The notes under the pieces are model-generated. The model had not been told where the DNA came from. It did no database searches and was given only the letters and a program-made list of their open reading frames with translations. A stretch of DNA of 64,000 bases from Tubulanus polymorphus (Eukaryota; Nemertea; Palaeonemertea; Tubulaniformes; Tubulanidae): contig NC_134027.1 in the NCBI RefSeq assembly GCF_964204645.1, positions 12,448,485 through 12,512,484 on the forward strand, read 5' to 3'. Each line of letters opens with the position of its first letter. The first letter of the stretch is position 1. Both the position numbers and the translations under genes were made by a program. Positions 1 to 14,472 of this stretch are shown one piece after another.

Positions 1-469
1 ATTTTAGCAATCTAGGGGTAGATCAATTAGCATGCAAGCCATAAAGGTATATGAAGGAGTTTTAGGGCACAATTACAGGATTAATGTTGAGTAAACAATT
101 AAAAATGGATGTCCCATATGTTCAAGTCATCCCCTATCTTTAAAGAATTTTCAAATTGAAACTTTGTTCTAATAATCCATAGAAGAACTAACAGTTTCAT
201 TTTTCATATGTATAAATCATGTTGAATAAGTTTCAGGTTAACATATACCCCTTCTCAAGACAAGTCACAAATGATGCAGTACTACAATTATTCAGCATAT
301 TAAGATATAAGATATAGACTTTTAATTATTTGAACTCTCTACCGAGGATTTGTTCTAATCAGTTAGGATTTTAGAAAACATTTGACATTTAATGTCTTTC
401 TATTGATTTGAATAAAAGCGAATACGTAACCAGAAGCAACTGTATTTCAAGTGTGGCATATCTACCGAA

Positions 470-720
470 TACCAGTGACCAAAAAGTAACCAGTCACTTT
501 GAGATGTGCAAGTTCTTTTTACTATTTGCGGCTGCAACTAGCGACCAATGATTGGTTAAACAGAGTTGTAATCGATCTGATTACTTCTGCTACCAAGCGG
601 CCGAATTTCAGCTGTGCTGCGATTGCGTGCTTGTTCAAAATGGCAGTATAGGTTCAAATCGTATGTGTGCTAGTTTTAGGAACAGATTTTCAAAGCAAAG
701 TTCTAATATATGCTACTTCC
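470..720 (+). repeat. Dispersed repeat family (caaaatggcagta type), copy 1
   Basis: Shares cagagttgta, the tcaaaatggcagta..ggtt.aatc block and the cagattttc segment with sequence at 10140-10300. It also matches the sequence split around the insertion at 57656. The ggttcaaatc word resembles a polymerase III B box, but no matching A box is convincing, so SINE status is open. Confidence 0.55.
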
Positions 721-1550
721 GGAAAGTCAAGTTGAGACTTCGATCAGTTCCTGCTGAGACCCAATTGGTTTTAATGCATGGTATTCCAAACCTTGGTTTG
801 TTCTTGAATAGGTCTAGGTGAAATCACTTTCAACGCATTACAGCAATATTGCTGAATTTCATTTCATGCTGATCTAAGTGAGTTCCTCAATTGAAGTACC
901 AGTAGTTTCCTTTATTTTTCAATTAAAACTGATCTACGATCTTAACTCTCTCGCTGCTGATAGCTTATGTTTCCCGTGCCAGATGTTTTTAGGTAATTCC
1001 AAAAGATATCGTATTTTAAAGTAATATTTTGGGAATATTGTTGGATATACACCCTATATACCATGCATATTGTGAAGGTTATTATGGAAGATATGAATAT
1101 GCAACCTAGCAATGGCGTTGATGATATCACATGATTCAAGATGGCTGCCAACATCTGTGGGTAACGGAAAAATGAAAAGAAAGTGTACTTATGAAATAAA
1201 TCTTCTATTACAATTATGTATTTATAAATAATGGTGATTAACCATCCATTACTTTTAAGGCCTTTATATGATGAAAAGAATAACATAATCTTCATAGTAA
1301 TTAGTGAATAGTGTGTAGGTTTTAGAGTTACCTTCTTGCCTAATTGACATATGAAGAATGTCCTAATAATTGGAAATGAAGGTCGACCAGGCACAGTAAA
1401 TATATGTTTTTGGACGTTCCGGAACACTGAACGTCACTGTTTGGTTACCGAAATTGGGATGTGTATATGTGTATCTTAGGGTACTGAGGGGGTTAAAAAA
1501 TGGCAACAAACTTTCAGGATTCTTATAATTGATGTCAATTTTTAGCCAAC

Positions 1551-1870
1551 TTGGGATGCAGCTCTAGAGGGATATTGCATTCACTTTTTGAAATTTTGAA
1601 ATGGCTTCTATGGATTGCCTTGATATTTTGTTTATACATGTATCTACCCGAGACACCTCTGCAGCCCATAAACTGGACTGATCAGATTCAAGATGGCCAA
1701 CTGGCAGCCATTATTGTTCGCCAAAGGTTTTCAAGGGAAATTTTGATCAAACTGTCGTGCTGTTTTATATGTATAGACCTACGTATCCCTCTAGGGTCCA
1801 ACATCATAATGATCATGGATTGTTCGTGACCTGAAAAAGGACACAATTTCTGAGCAAAAAGGGCACAATT
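1551..1870 (+). repeat. Old dispersed repeat family (cttgatatttggtttatacatg type), copy 1
   Basis: Contains gccttgatattttgtttata, catgtatctaccc, cagcccataaactgg, a caagatggccaac word and a ctctagggtcc word, in the same order as the copies near 11380, 51800 and 53100. Identity is moderate. No terminal repeats were seen. Confidence 0.7.
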
Positions 1871-3037
1871 TAAAAACTAATTTCTTTTATTTCAACATTT
1901 CATATGAAGTTTGTAAATTTTTTTGGAGAGTTGTTAAAGCAGTGGAGCCTGGGCAATTTGATGACAACATTGAATGATAAGGGCGTGGGAAATTTTGCTG
2001 TCCATTCTGCTGCATCTCTAGGCATTTAAGCAGTCAAAACTATTTCCTCCCTCGAAAAATTTAAGCATCAGTGAAGGTAGAGTATGACTAGATCATGAAT
2101 TTTTAGTAGAAGAATATTTTTGTCTGTTAAAAAACATTACATTATCATACTCAGGGGCAGTTAGCTGGTCTGAGGTTGCATATAAAAAGCAATTATTCAA
2201 ATCATAATCAAATCATTAAGAACTACTTTTGCTTGTTGGGCTGTAGGAAGCTAAGACTCAGCACACTAGTCATCATAGGTTCCACTCCTGCTGGTTTTGT
2301 TTGCTTTCTTACCTGTTATCTCGAGTATCTAGGCATTGGACATCTTCAGAGGACCGAGTCTCCATGGGTATATGGGAGTCACATATCGCATGATATTCAT
2401 ACATTCTAGAATGCTCCTATTAAAGTTTTGGCCAATGAATCGAAGAGTTTGAACTTCAAGGATAAAAAGCGCCTGTTGTTTTCCTAAGTTTTTCACTAGT
2501 ATATGGATTTAAACCAGAATGATATGGACATACTTGATAGATGTGGTATTCAGTGGCGTGTGAACTGATATTCAGCGCTTAGCGGTATCGAAATGGAGGA
2601 AAATAATTAGGTGAGCTCACAACACTGTGAGCAAATTCATACAGTGGGTGCTGAAATTGAAAGCGAGGATAAAGAGTCAATCATCAGTCAGCCGTTCTGA
2701 ATAACTATGTATGTAAACCTGAGTTTGTAGTCTTATGCTAATTCACACATTCAAACCGGAAGAATAGCTACATTTCTGCTGCCATATCATTTTAAAACGA
2801 TAATAGATTTTGATTGATATTTGCTTTACATGCATTTTCTGCTCGCTGCTTTCGTTTATGTTGAATACTGTGATATCTTTTTGGAAATTTGATCAGTCCT
2901 CAAACAAGGACTGTATACGGAATGCAGCGTGTTATTCTAGCATATGGCTGTGAGAGGGATAATTGGACCATAGTGGAGACAATAAATCCATGCAATAAGA
3001 CACAGTGAATATATTATATATTAATCGTATGTCTTCT

Positions 3038-3210
<173 letters not shown>

Positions 3211-4428
3211 CCAATGATGAATGGTATCCATCATATTGTCATTATCAGATATACAGCAGTAAGAGTTGACGTGTTTGTTAAATCAGACATGATAATTCAA
3301 CATTACTTTGCATCGTCTTGACAGTTCTTAGGCTACTAATGAAAACGGATGCATTCTGTTTGAAAAATCAATCGTTGTACGGAATTTTGATGCTTTAATT
3401 CATCGGAACACAGATTACTATATCAACTTATATAGTCTTTAACTCATTGTTGAAAATTGATATTTTTAATTCCTAACCCTTTCAGCTGCTTGTACGCGGA
3501 TGTGTGAGGTGCATTAGGAGTGCAAAATGATATTGGAAAAAATATCTGCATCGTTCCTGGGAATGCAACTAAATGCTATCTACTGAATTTCATATTTTGG
3601 TTATCATCCACTCAATTTCCATCTAGCTACTACAATCTACACTTCTTGGTAAACGGGGATATTTACTTTTTGAAATAATTGACTGTTCAATTCAGAAATT
3701 GATATTTAAATGAATTGGACACCTGATTCTGAGACCATAGCCCACACTTAGACGTATGATTAATCATTTAAAGAAAATTGAAAATTGGGAACGATATCTC
3801 GGGAATAGAAAGGTTTAAATCGTAGGTTAATGTTTCTTACATTACTTTTTGGATCATCAGAATTTATTCGCGGATGATAAGAATAGGGCATTTACATGAA
3901 AAAAATCATAGACTAGCCTCCCGATGATCTGACGAGGGGTCATAAGTCGACCTAAGCTTAGCTTATTCGTTTATCATCGGTATTATTGGTTCCATCCTTC
4001 AAAGTCCATATGGTATTACACAGCAAGAACCCTATTGATTTTGGTGTTATCCGCCTTCAAGATGGCTGACTGGTGGCACATATAGGATTTTCGAAAAATC
4101 CCTCTCATCCTGCAGGATGTTGTTTTTTTGAAGTACATCTCATATATAACTCAGTTTTTGGACAATCCTTATTTCCATACCACCAGCTGGTGAATATCTG
4201 TTCCCAATTCCATCATCTCTATGCCCTTATTTTTCATGTTCACTGAAATTATAAGCATTTTCTGCATAGCTCTAGTTCATTGTTAAGAAGATTGCATCCG
4301 CAGACTAATATCATGCGATGGCTTGGCTTAAGAGAGCATCATATGATGAGTTTATACCTGTATGTTATATATGTTATGGTTAGCCCCATATCATACAGTA
4401 GTTGCCTTGTTTCCACAACAGGTGGAAG

Positions 4429-4431
<3 letters not shown>

Positions 4432-4491
<60 letters not shown>
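4432..4491. repeat. (AT)30 microsatellite
   Basis: Sixty bases of uninterrupted AT dinucleotide, in ordinary intron sequence. Open frames crossing it on either strand contain an Ile-Tyr run and have no other recognisable content. Confidence 0.98.
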
Positions 4492-4493
<2 letters not shown>

Positions 4494-5410
4494 TTGTAGA
4501 CATCATTACAGATGATATTGCCTTGGAACTATGTTGTCTTTTCATCCGTAACCTGCATCCGCAATATTTTTTTGCAGGTATAGTACGTAATCTGATTAAG
4601 GGACTTGTTAGAATATATGAGATTGTAGGAAAAGCGTGATTCATCCAGTGATTTTCTTATTTTCTGAAACGTTATCGTACTACACTCAAAATGCCTTGTA
4701 ACCGGATTAATACCGATACTTTTCTTTATGACAACATTGCTGAAAAGATGTATTATCGAGTAAAATGTTCCCCTTCAAAGTTATTTGGAGTGCTTGAAAA
4801 ATGAATTTGCCAAGCGATTTGTTGAATTTTGTGACTACATGTGCATCTGTCGTCAAATGTTTATTGGTGAAACCGTTGAATATGAATTTTAGATTTGAAC
4901 TAGTAAGTGTTCATACCAGCAACGTAATAAAGACGCACTTATGAGATTTAGATCATTGAGAAATTACTGACGCAAGCCAAATCTAACCAACAATCAATCT
5001 GTTTACTACAATTTAATTTGCACAAAAAACCAACCTCCCCATGTAACCTTGTTGATAGAAGAGCATTTGATCCGCACAATGTGTGGGGTTATTCAAGTAT
5101 GTTATTCGAAACATGTATATTCAGTTGTTAGATTTTTACAAAACCTCATGAAAAAGTTGCTGTTCTTTATAATGCCTTCTCAAAGCAATTATTGTCTTGT
5201 CAGATGAATACAAGTGTTTGATAATAGATAATTTTCCAAAATTAGTGAATGGCCTATTAACCACAATTTTGAATAGTTTAATCAGAAATTTATGTAGTTC
5301 CGATACTATTAACTGAAATCATCCATTGTTAGGTGATATACAAATAACAGATTTCTAGGTGGTATAGGAATAGGAAATAATCCATGCCTGAGCCAGTGCT
5401 TTTATCTTAA

Positions 5411-5694
5411 CCCTTTCAGTGTGTCTACACCACAGTGCAGTGTATAAATTAGTGATGGATTTTGCTAGTACACCGCATCGCGGTGTATATATGTGATTAG
5501 AGATTTTTATCTCTAATGAAAAATGGCAGTACCTGTCTAACATAGTGAAATATTAGTAACTAACGAAACACTGCGTCGCAGTGTAGACGCACAATAGTGG
5601 TATTCCCGTTATTCAATACACTAGGGTGGAATTTTTCAAAATTTTCAAATTATCTCCTGCACTGAAGGGTATTAATTAGTCAGCACTGTAATGG
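5411..5694. mobile_element. piggyBac-like MITE, copy 1 (TTAA flanks)
   Basis: A 284-bp non-autonomous element flanked by TTAA at 5407-5410 and 5695-5698. The left end is CCCTTTCAG. The right end has decayed (taatgg instead of aaaggg). A second copy at 47392-47679 aligns along its full length with similar spacing. Both copies carry internal hairpins built on cagtgcagtgta-type palindromes near each end. TTAA duplications plus CCCTTT ends are the usual hallmark of piggyBac-type elements. There is no coding capacity. Confidence 0.85.
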
Positions 5695-8600
5695 TTAAAG
5701 ATTTGCCCATATGAAATTTACATACAAAGGGGACATTTTTGAGAAAAGAGCACAAATGCGCATTGCTTTTATAAAAAAAGGGCACTTGCATGGCTATGAA
5801 ATTTATTATGAGATTTAATCTTATCCATGTGAGAAATTACCCTTTTGATAAGACTTGGACACTAAGTCCTCTCTATGGCTCTGTAACATAGATGAATATT
5901 CGCTGTTTAGCAAAATATCAATGCGTTTTTCGTATGTAGTAATTGAATGAAGTGTAATTTTTTTATGAAGGGACGATTAGTTCTAGAAATCGACTATAGT
6001 TTGGTATTTATGTGATGGATGAGTAGCTACATACAGTGCAGCCCAGTGAATCGATACTCACAGCCAGGGAGAGACAATATCCGGTCTCCAAGGGAACTAG
6101 ACTATTGAGTCATTCTTCATTCTCTCTCTGCTATTACATTCCGTGTTTGTTCTCTGTGAATATTCATATATCATCGGTCTAACCAAGTATCATTGACTCC
6201 ATGGTTCCCTACGTAATTCAAAGATATCATTCTGTAGTAGTTTTTACGTTCGTCTTTAGCCCATCATGAAATTTTCATTTCTAGTTTAGTCATTACCAAT
6301 TCGAATATCATTTTGCTCAAGTCCTATAACATCAATTTTTTATTTAGATGTTTTGATCTAGTAGTATAAGTCGTTGTAGTTTGGCCCCCACCGTTTTGGT
6401 TAAATGTTCCTCAATTTAAATTTAATCAAAATGTAAAAGAATTATATACCTACGTCCGAGGACGTTACGGAGGGGGGCGTAATTGGTAATGATAGTTGGC
6501 CTACTAGGATTGGGCATTCATGAGAGAATCATGACGTACGTCGTAATGTTTCACAAACTTGAAACATTTATTGAAACAATTTTTTTCGAAGAAAATCTAT
6601 TGAGATCAATTTGTGTACTCTATATTTCTATATCTGGTGTGTATACACATATATCGACAATGGTTGACGTTTTTCAACGCGCGCATTTAGCGTATTAATT
6701 CTTCCCGCGGATCGATATGATAAAAACAAAACGCATGATAGCTCGTATAGATGCTGCGAATTTCGCGAATATATGCACGTACGCATGACGTTATCGATCA
6801 ACAGGTGAGGAATGGGATAACCCTAGCCCTGAGCCATGAACAAATAGCTCGCATTTTGTAATGCCCCGCGTCAACGTACTTGAATTCACGGAGTGCATAC
6901 GAGTGCATTTTTATCAAGAATATGTCGAATCAAATATTGAAAAAGTATTTTCTCGTAATCTATCCGACGGCAATGTTGGCACCCGTTGTTCATTGGTATT
7001 ATTGGCGAAATTGATTCAGCTACTGTTGCATCCTTGCAGGATCGACCTGCCAATTGATTGATATGGTTAGAGTTTCTGATATGCCAAAGTGTAAGCCTTT
7101 TCCTCATGAGTTGAACAATTATACATCGACCAGTGCCAAATATCGATGTATTTTTATAACTCTAAATATATCGGCATACGACTAAAAATATAGCCGTCAT
7201 AGGTGTTTTTGTTGAAAGAAATGTTTGTAGGAATTATCCTAAACAATATTTTGGTAGTAGACTTTGTTAGATAAAATCTGCCATATATAACCATGGAAAA
7301 GTTGAAAATTAGAAAATTAGCGATATGTGTCAATATCATTCCCATAAATAGTTTGTAATTGTTCTAGGCAACTAAAAAAGATACACTTACTTCACCGTTG
7401 CTGTCTGAAGTGAAAATCTATTGTTTCGTTTCATTGCTGGCTGATAAATCGTTCAATTTCATATCCATTTTTACATTTCGCTGGATTCCTTTTTGCTCTC
7501 AGATTTTCATAAAAACTAGGGTAAGAAATTGATTTATTTTTATATTTTGAATAATTGTCCGGAATGCAGTAGGGCATGTTAAAATGATGTACCCGTATAT
7601 CAAACTTCCGTTGCACACCAGACGATTTACTGATGATACAACAGATCTCGACTTATCAAAAATAGGTATAAAAGTTATATCCATTGTGGAATTATCTAGT
7701 CATTCCCTTCTATTTTGCCTCGTGTGACGTGCGCTTTGCACAATTCAAATTACATGCGATTTTGGTGTATACACAATATTAAGTTTCTCACTCATGATGA
7801 GCCACGACAGAGATTTTGAATTTCCTGTTGGTGCTCGTTACACTATAAAAGATGTGCTATGTTCATGAAAGTTGGTAGTTTTGACGAGCTAGGTACATGG
7901 ATTACACCTATTGAAAATCTAGTAACTTGTCCTTTCAAAATGGCCATTTTAACTTTAGACCTACTGGTGGTACATAAGTAGCATCGCACCACTTTCTAGC
8001 ATTGTGGTTCTTCGTGTTCACAAATTTGTCTGGCAGTGGCAGAACGGCAGAACAGATAGAATCCAAATATATCTACAGCACTTAATGGACGACACAAATA
8101 GGAAGTACTCTATAATAGATGAAAGCATCAGTTAATGTCTAGTATGACATTGCTCAGAGTGCAATATACTGCAATTACCATCAGTTTCAGCTCTGGGCAT
8201 CCTCTTAAAAATTCCCTGATGATAGTCCCACTGTCATATTTTTTTCCTTATATGAAAATGAATTCCATATAGCGACGATATATGGAAACGTTTCCGTATG
8301 ATGTTAAGACAAGCTGCAGATTTATGATGTGTAGTCTCCTGAAGATTTGTTGTAGCAGATTAAGCTACAAGCTTTAATACAAATCCGGAGACATATTTTC
8401 AGCATTAAGCAAATTCATCTGTAAGGGAGTATGTCTTATTGTTATTAGTCATCTTTGAACGAAGAACCATCATTTAGATCCTAGTCTCTCTCTGAGTCTC
8501 GAGTGAGAAATATCTGCGAGAGGTGTTGAAAACCTTTTTTATTGGATATAAGATATTATCATTATTATTATTATAAGATTTCATTGGATAAAACTGCAAA

Positions 8601-9999
8601 AACATGGACAAATTTTGCAATATTGCAAGTAACAACTGATTGATTCATATTGATATTGCTATACAAGCTATATGGACAGACATTAAGCATAGTATAATAG
8701 TAGTAGCCAATAATAATGCAAAGTTTATAAACGCAGCCATTTGTTAACCCATTTTTATGGATTACTTGATTAGAGAAGATTTGAGATGTTCCCTCAGATT
8801 GATACATTAAGATATCGGCACAGCTTGTCAATAATGAAGATATAATTTCTTGTGAGGGACTATTCATAAAGTATAAATGTTAGCATCCATTGGAGGTGCA
8901 AAATTGGCTTCTCCCTATGTACGTAGATTATGCTGAGAATTGCGTGCATGAGGATAAGTGAAAATCAGCAAACATTTATGTACCCGGTATGTAATTTATG
9001 AACGGTCGGTAACAATGATCATGTACGGATATTACCGAATTTTTATGATGATTAATTGCGTACGATCACTATACTATGTTATCTATCAACTTTTCCAGAT
9101 TTTTGTATTAAACCACTCCATTCCTCTGTATCAGTTGATCAGATGATTTTAAATATCTTAGTATAAAGGTTCTACTGATACACCTTTTTCATCCGAGGTA
9201 CTTCAGTCAATTCACATACCAGCTTTTCGTCTCTTTTATTCAGTTAATCGACAAAACAATTCAGAGCTTAGAAATATATCTACATGTACGTATCATGCTC
9301 TTGACAGATTATACGTATTTCATCATACCCTTGTGGTTTAAGCTAATGGAATTAATGATTTTTACATGAAACATGAATCATAATGGCCTAAACAAAAGGG
9401 CTAATGGGCGGAATAGCTATTGTTTTTGTCTTGACATGTTATGGGAAAGCGATATTCATTAGCTGAAGCTGTCATTTACAAAATGGTTTCACAAACAAGC
9501 AATACTTATAATGCTCATATGTCATGTCATTTCTGTTCTATCAATAATGAATACATATGCAGTTCATCATTTCAACTCAACTTAATTATGCTAATATTTA
9601 TTCTTCGACATTTTGCGGTGGTTCTGGCAGCCGGTTCAAACAGCATGAAAAGATCAATCTTACATGTTGGGTTGTGGTGTTGTGGTACAGCCCTATGCCT
9701 TGAGTAATCGGGCCCTACATATATCCGCAAGTTCTGATAAATGTTTACATTCGCTCACTGAGTGGTAAATCTAGTATTTAAGTAGAATTATCTGAAGCAA
9801 GCATGGCTAATTTTGTCCACTATATATCTGACCATGTGAAACCAGATATACAATGTTAATTTTGTAACTGGCTTGTGATATTCCTGAAAGGTTAAACTAA
9901 ACTTGTTTATTTACAACTCGAATACATATTACGGATACATAAAGTCTGCCAATCCTACTGCACTCAATAGGTATTGGATCTGCCATGGATTCCAAAGAC

Positions 10000-10400
10000 A
10001 TGATAGAACCAGAAGCTACTGGATCTTGAGAAACTGGTGGTAATGGTCAGTGACTGGTAAGTCACTTGTTGCGGTGACTTGAGCATGTCTACTGATTTCC
10101 AGGAACCAAAATATTGCTAAGTTGGGCATGTTCTTGCCACTGCGACAGTGATCTGCAACTGGTCACGCAGAGTTGTAGTTGAATATTTTTGTGACCGATC
10201 GCAGCTGAATCGTGGCTGTGCTGTCAACCGATCACTGATTTGTACAAAATGGCAGTAGTGGTTTGAATCCAACACGTGCTTGTTTAGATACTGATTTTCT
10301 ACACATTTTCATTTCGGAACTATTGCGCATTACCAATTTTCTATGCATTTTTATTTTGGAACTATTGCGTATTAGTGGGTTTTATTGTGATGAATGCAAG
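10000..10400 (+). repeat. Dispersed repeat family (caaaatggcagta type), copy 2, with a 45-bp internal duplication
   Basis: Contains acaaaatggcagtagtggtt, then tgaatccaac and the gattttctacacattttcat segment. The latter is followed by a diverged second copy (attttctatgcatttttatt), giving two units with a ~45-bp period at about 10290-10380. Confidence 0.6.
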
Positions 10401-11339
10401 TAAAATCTAAACCAATTTCAAAGAAGTAATTTTTTCCCGTCTAGCGGAATGAGCCGGAGGGTATTATTTATTCATTGAGATTTTATGCTTTAATATAGCC
10501 GCTAATCGTTCAAAAGATCAATGATTGATGCAGTTAGTGATAATCGTGGTGACCTATTGGCGCACTGCGACTAACAACTGATTGCCAAGGTCACTTATAA
10601 TCTTCAGTCGTAGCATGTTGAGCGCACTCCATCGTCGCTGCTGGATCTGTTGCGGGCATAGATCTCTGATTGTGATTAAATATAATCGCTTCATCAAATG
10701 TACCCTGGTACATTATTTCTTTAAAAATCCTGATCAACCTGTAACAATAACAGATCCGGCACTTATAGAAATGAAGTGAATACAAATCTCACTGCTGTTT
10801 ACAAAAGTGACCTGGCCAATTAAAAGAAACAACTTGGTATCATTTTTTTGTTAAGTCTTTATTCTTTGAAAACTTAACCATAGGCTCGAAAATAAATTGG
10901 ATTCCATTGATGACAGAAATATTGCAGTCGAAATCAGCACTTGATACATGTCAGAATTGATGCATTTTCAATTTTCCTTGTCATAATTTCTCTCACTTTT
11001 AGGGGAGTCACTGTATCAACAGGAAAAAGCATCAATATCACTTTGCATTCATGTAAAACTGAAACTCTTCTGAAATATTGTGTAACTACCTTGATGGTAG
11101 GCAATGTAATTGTTGCTGGTTTGTGTATAATGCAAAATGATAGTGCTGAAAGCATTCTATCTCAAGGGATGAATTTTACATTGATGAGGAACACTGCACA
11201 TTAAATGGCACAATGAATGTATGTCTGGTGGTAGCTGGCAATGCATCATGTGTCTAATGTTTCATACAAATGGCTACTATTAGACCGAACTGGATCTTCC
11301 ATCATAATTTTAAGGCCACTTGGGGCATAGCCCCAACAG

Positions 11340-12620
11340 GCTATTGTGTTCAATTTTCTTCTGCTGCCCGCCTGATTCGATGGGTTTTCTTGATATTTGG
11401 CAAATACATGTATCTGCCCTGCCAATCAAGTTTTCAAGTGAAATTTTGAAGACGCTGCAGTCAATCACCTTGATGTTTCATATCTGATATTTAAACCTTG
11501 ATGTATATTTGCCCCCCTAGGGCCCATCAGCATAAGAACAAATTTTCGTCCATGAGACGAAGCATGGCCATCCTATGACTTTGTTGTGGCCAAAAATACC
11601 TGTAGTTTTGAGGTTTATAGCTCCTTGATAGTTTGCCATTTTTTATTGAAAATTCGTGATTGGGTATATTTTAGCAAAGGAGCTTTTAAACGTATGGGAT
11701 GGGTATTAGGTCAATTTTTCATAGACGGTGGCCATCTATGTTTATATGTATATGTATGCATATTTTTGAACCTTTATCATTGGCGAATTTGCAGACGATA
11801 CTATGTTTTGTGATTATGGTGAGTTTCAAGGTCATTGGTTTCTACATTTTCACCAGGGGTATTGAATAGCAGAATGACATGGTATATTTCCATAGATAAT
11901 GGTACCAATGCATATTTTGTAACTCAATCGATTGCAAAATTGTAGCTCCTGATAAATTCTCTATGATTATGGTGAGTTTCAAGTTCATGATTTCTGTTAT
12001 TTACAAAGGGGTGTTGAATAGCTGAATTATGTGGTATCTGTGTTACAATCCCGAGGGGACTACAATTTGTATTACATACTGTGGCGAATTAAAGGCATGA
12101 ATTGATAGCTACTTAGGATATTCCGATTGACAAATGGAATTCCGGTCATTGAAATCCTAAGAGCCAACAAAACCAATTTATATGAAATTTGGTGGAGGGC
12201 CCAGTTTCACAAACAAATTTAACTTGTAACTCGAATAGCGATATATCCTGAATTAATGAAGAAATTAAATTGATTTAATAGTGAAACCTTTTTGTAAAAC
12301 TGGACCCTGGGCTTAAACGCCCCCTTGGGTTTCCACAGATATTTGACTAATTTCCTTATATATTGGTACTTATGCATATATTGTAACATCAACCAATTGC
12401 AAAATTGTAGCTTATGATATGCTCTATGATTTGATGATTTTCGAGGCCATTAGTTTGTGTATATGTTCATGCATATGGGTTGATGTATTGAGGCATAGCA
12501 CAGTATTTCTTTTCAAGTTTCAGCATTCACCAAGTGGGCGTGGTGTCCGTGGATTCCTATTTCAATTAATGATATTTCAAAATTCCAATTTATCGAGTAA
12601 TGAACATTCCGTGTAGTAGC
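11340..12620 (+). repeat. Old dispersed repeat family, copy 2, with internal tandem units
   Basis: The first part (11380-11650) matches the copies near 1551 and 53100. From about 11800 it contains repeated ~150-bp units with gattatggtgagtttcaagg, an agggg(t/g).ttgaatag word and caat.gattgcaaaattgtag. At least three units are recognisable. The short MITE at 12197 lies within it. Confidence 0.7.
12197..12307. mobile_element. Short MITE with GGGCCCAGTTTCACAAA ends
   Basis: A 111-bp element. The left end GGGCCCAGTTTCACAAA matches the inverse of the right end (GGGTCCAGTTTTACAAA). A related end, gggtccagtttcatgaaa, occurs at 26905, where the opposite end is decayed. It sits inside the older dispersed repeat at 11340-12620. 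Confidence 0.7.
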
Positions 12621-14215
12621 CATTAAGTTTTTTTTTTAATTCAAATGTTTAAACAGTTGATGAGATTCCCATGCAGAGATGCTCTCAGGGGCTTTCGAAA
12701 CATAATACGCTGAAACAAGATGTTTCAAGGGATAGTTCATCAAATTCAGGTCGATTGGCTTCCCAGGAAGGCTATCTGTGGGCTTTGATGAAAAGTGATG
12801 TTTTCCCTCTAATCATTGCGTTTGTTTATGAACTAAGTTATTAAGGCTTTCAAAGATACCTTGTTTCTCAACTCTGGCTAGGTCCCAGAAAATTTGGCCC
12901 AAAATCATTAAAAACTTCAGCCTGCCGGGTCTTGTTCAAATTCATGTTATTCTTTTCTAAATATAGAATGATATCGAGCTGTAAGGTTATCTTCTTTAGT
13001 ATAAAATACTACAGTAAACAGACAAATCAGTACTGCTATCAGCAGTTTTTGACCAAGCTCTTTTTCTGTGTAAAATTGTAGCTAACAGTACCCAGAGTGT
13101 CAATAACTCAAGACTAAATTTTTAGGGGATAGCCTCTCTAAAGACTGCTCTAAATATGGGCCGTATGGCTATGACTAAATATATGACTTTATTAACAATA
13201 TATGTCCAGTTTCCTATTCGCTAAAATGATAGCCAATTGTCAACTGATTAAGACTCAAAATTCTGGGACAAAACGAAAGTGGTTTGTTCAGTACTAATTC
13301 GGAGTAAAGCTGTTTTTTTTTTACAAATGTATGAATTCGCCATTTAAATAATTCATGTTAAATGGGTATCGATTGTTGTGTCCTCTCAACGACTTGTATT
13401 CATACGATGTATTCTGATATCCATTAAATGTTGCGGTCGTATGGATTCCTGTAACTTTATCGTACCAACCGATGAATAGAGAGCCGCATATGTATAGATA
13501 TTTCCAACTCGTGAAGAAGTGTGTGAGAGTCAATAACCACGAATCGAAGAAATACAGAGATTATTAAGCGCGTGAATCGATGGTCTTATCGAAATTCATT
13601 ATTACCGTGAACTGTAGTAGACTCGTTGATTGACTATTCCATTTTATTAAACCGAGGCGAGACTGGCTCGCGATAGAAACATCATTGCATGTTTTTTTTT
13701 CTAAATTTCGTTGTGTTCAGTTGTTGTTTTGTTGTGAAAGCCACTCAGGGAAAACATATGGCATTTTCCAACCCGGCATACAAGTTTTTGATATACAACT
13801 AGATGAAAATCAATATTTCTCGTCAGTCATTTCACGTTGAAAGTGCTTTCTAATTGATTTCTTTTGATGGTTGTTAAACTGCTGTAATGTTCACCTTCCT
13901 TTTCGTAATCAGACAGTGACCCTATCTGATAAAGTTTTAGATTAAGCAGACTTGTGGGCACGATGTATGTGGACCCCGATTCTAGAATTTTGACCTTCTG
14001 GCACTAATTGCATATGGACATTAACCTTGTGGACAACAGTATTTGAAAAAGATTGTTATTGTGTGTTAGTGTTTCTTTTTCAGCTACTCGAAACAGCATT
14101 TTTCTCACTAAACAGGGTTTCTTGTTCCCATAGTCACGAACTTGTCCGCTTCATGTTAATTTCGTGCTGTATGGCTTTAGCACCTATTTAAAACCAGTCG
14201 CAAATCCACCTACTG

Positions 14216-14463
14216 ATCAACATTATGGAAGGTGAAAAGCCCAAAACGTGGCCATATGTCATTCGATAGTTAAAGGTTTTAGAAGATGATGATACTACAT
14301 AAAAGATGATGAAAACATGGAATCAAAGGTTTTGAATTTTTTCCATCTTTTATCATCACGCGCTTGTAGCCAGTAGCAATCTTTTAAGAGTCATGATGCT
14401 TTCTAGAACTATCGAATGACATATGACCACGTTTTGGTTATTTTTGCCTACCATAAAGTTGAT
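14216..14463. mobile_element. Palindromic MITE
   Basis: A 248-bp element with inverted arms ATCAACATTATGGAAGG (left) and ATCAACTTTATGGTAGG (right, inverted). The arms continue into CCAAAACGTGGCCATATGTC with one mismatch and end at cattcgatagtt. The arms are about 55 bp. The centre has gatgatga-rich sequence. It lies nine bases from the next element at 14473. Confidence 0.8.
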
Positions 14464-14472
14464 GTGAATGTA

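Noticed and set aside
942-1427. 161-codon minus-strand open frame
   Set aside because: The longest non-LINE frame in this part, but the composition is that of AT-rich intron and there are no motifs, homologue or splice context that I can see.
4280-4644. Open frames of 101-119 codons on both strands
   Set aside because: Their length comes from the (AT)30 repeat, which has no stop codons in those frames. The flanking residues resemble nothing.
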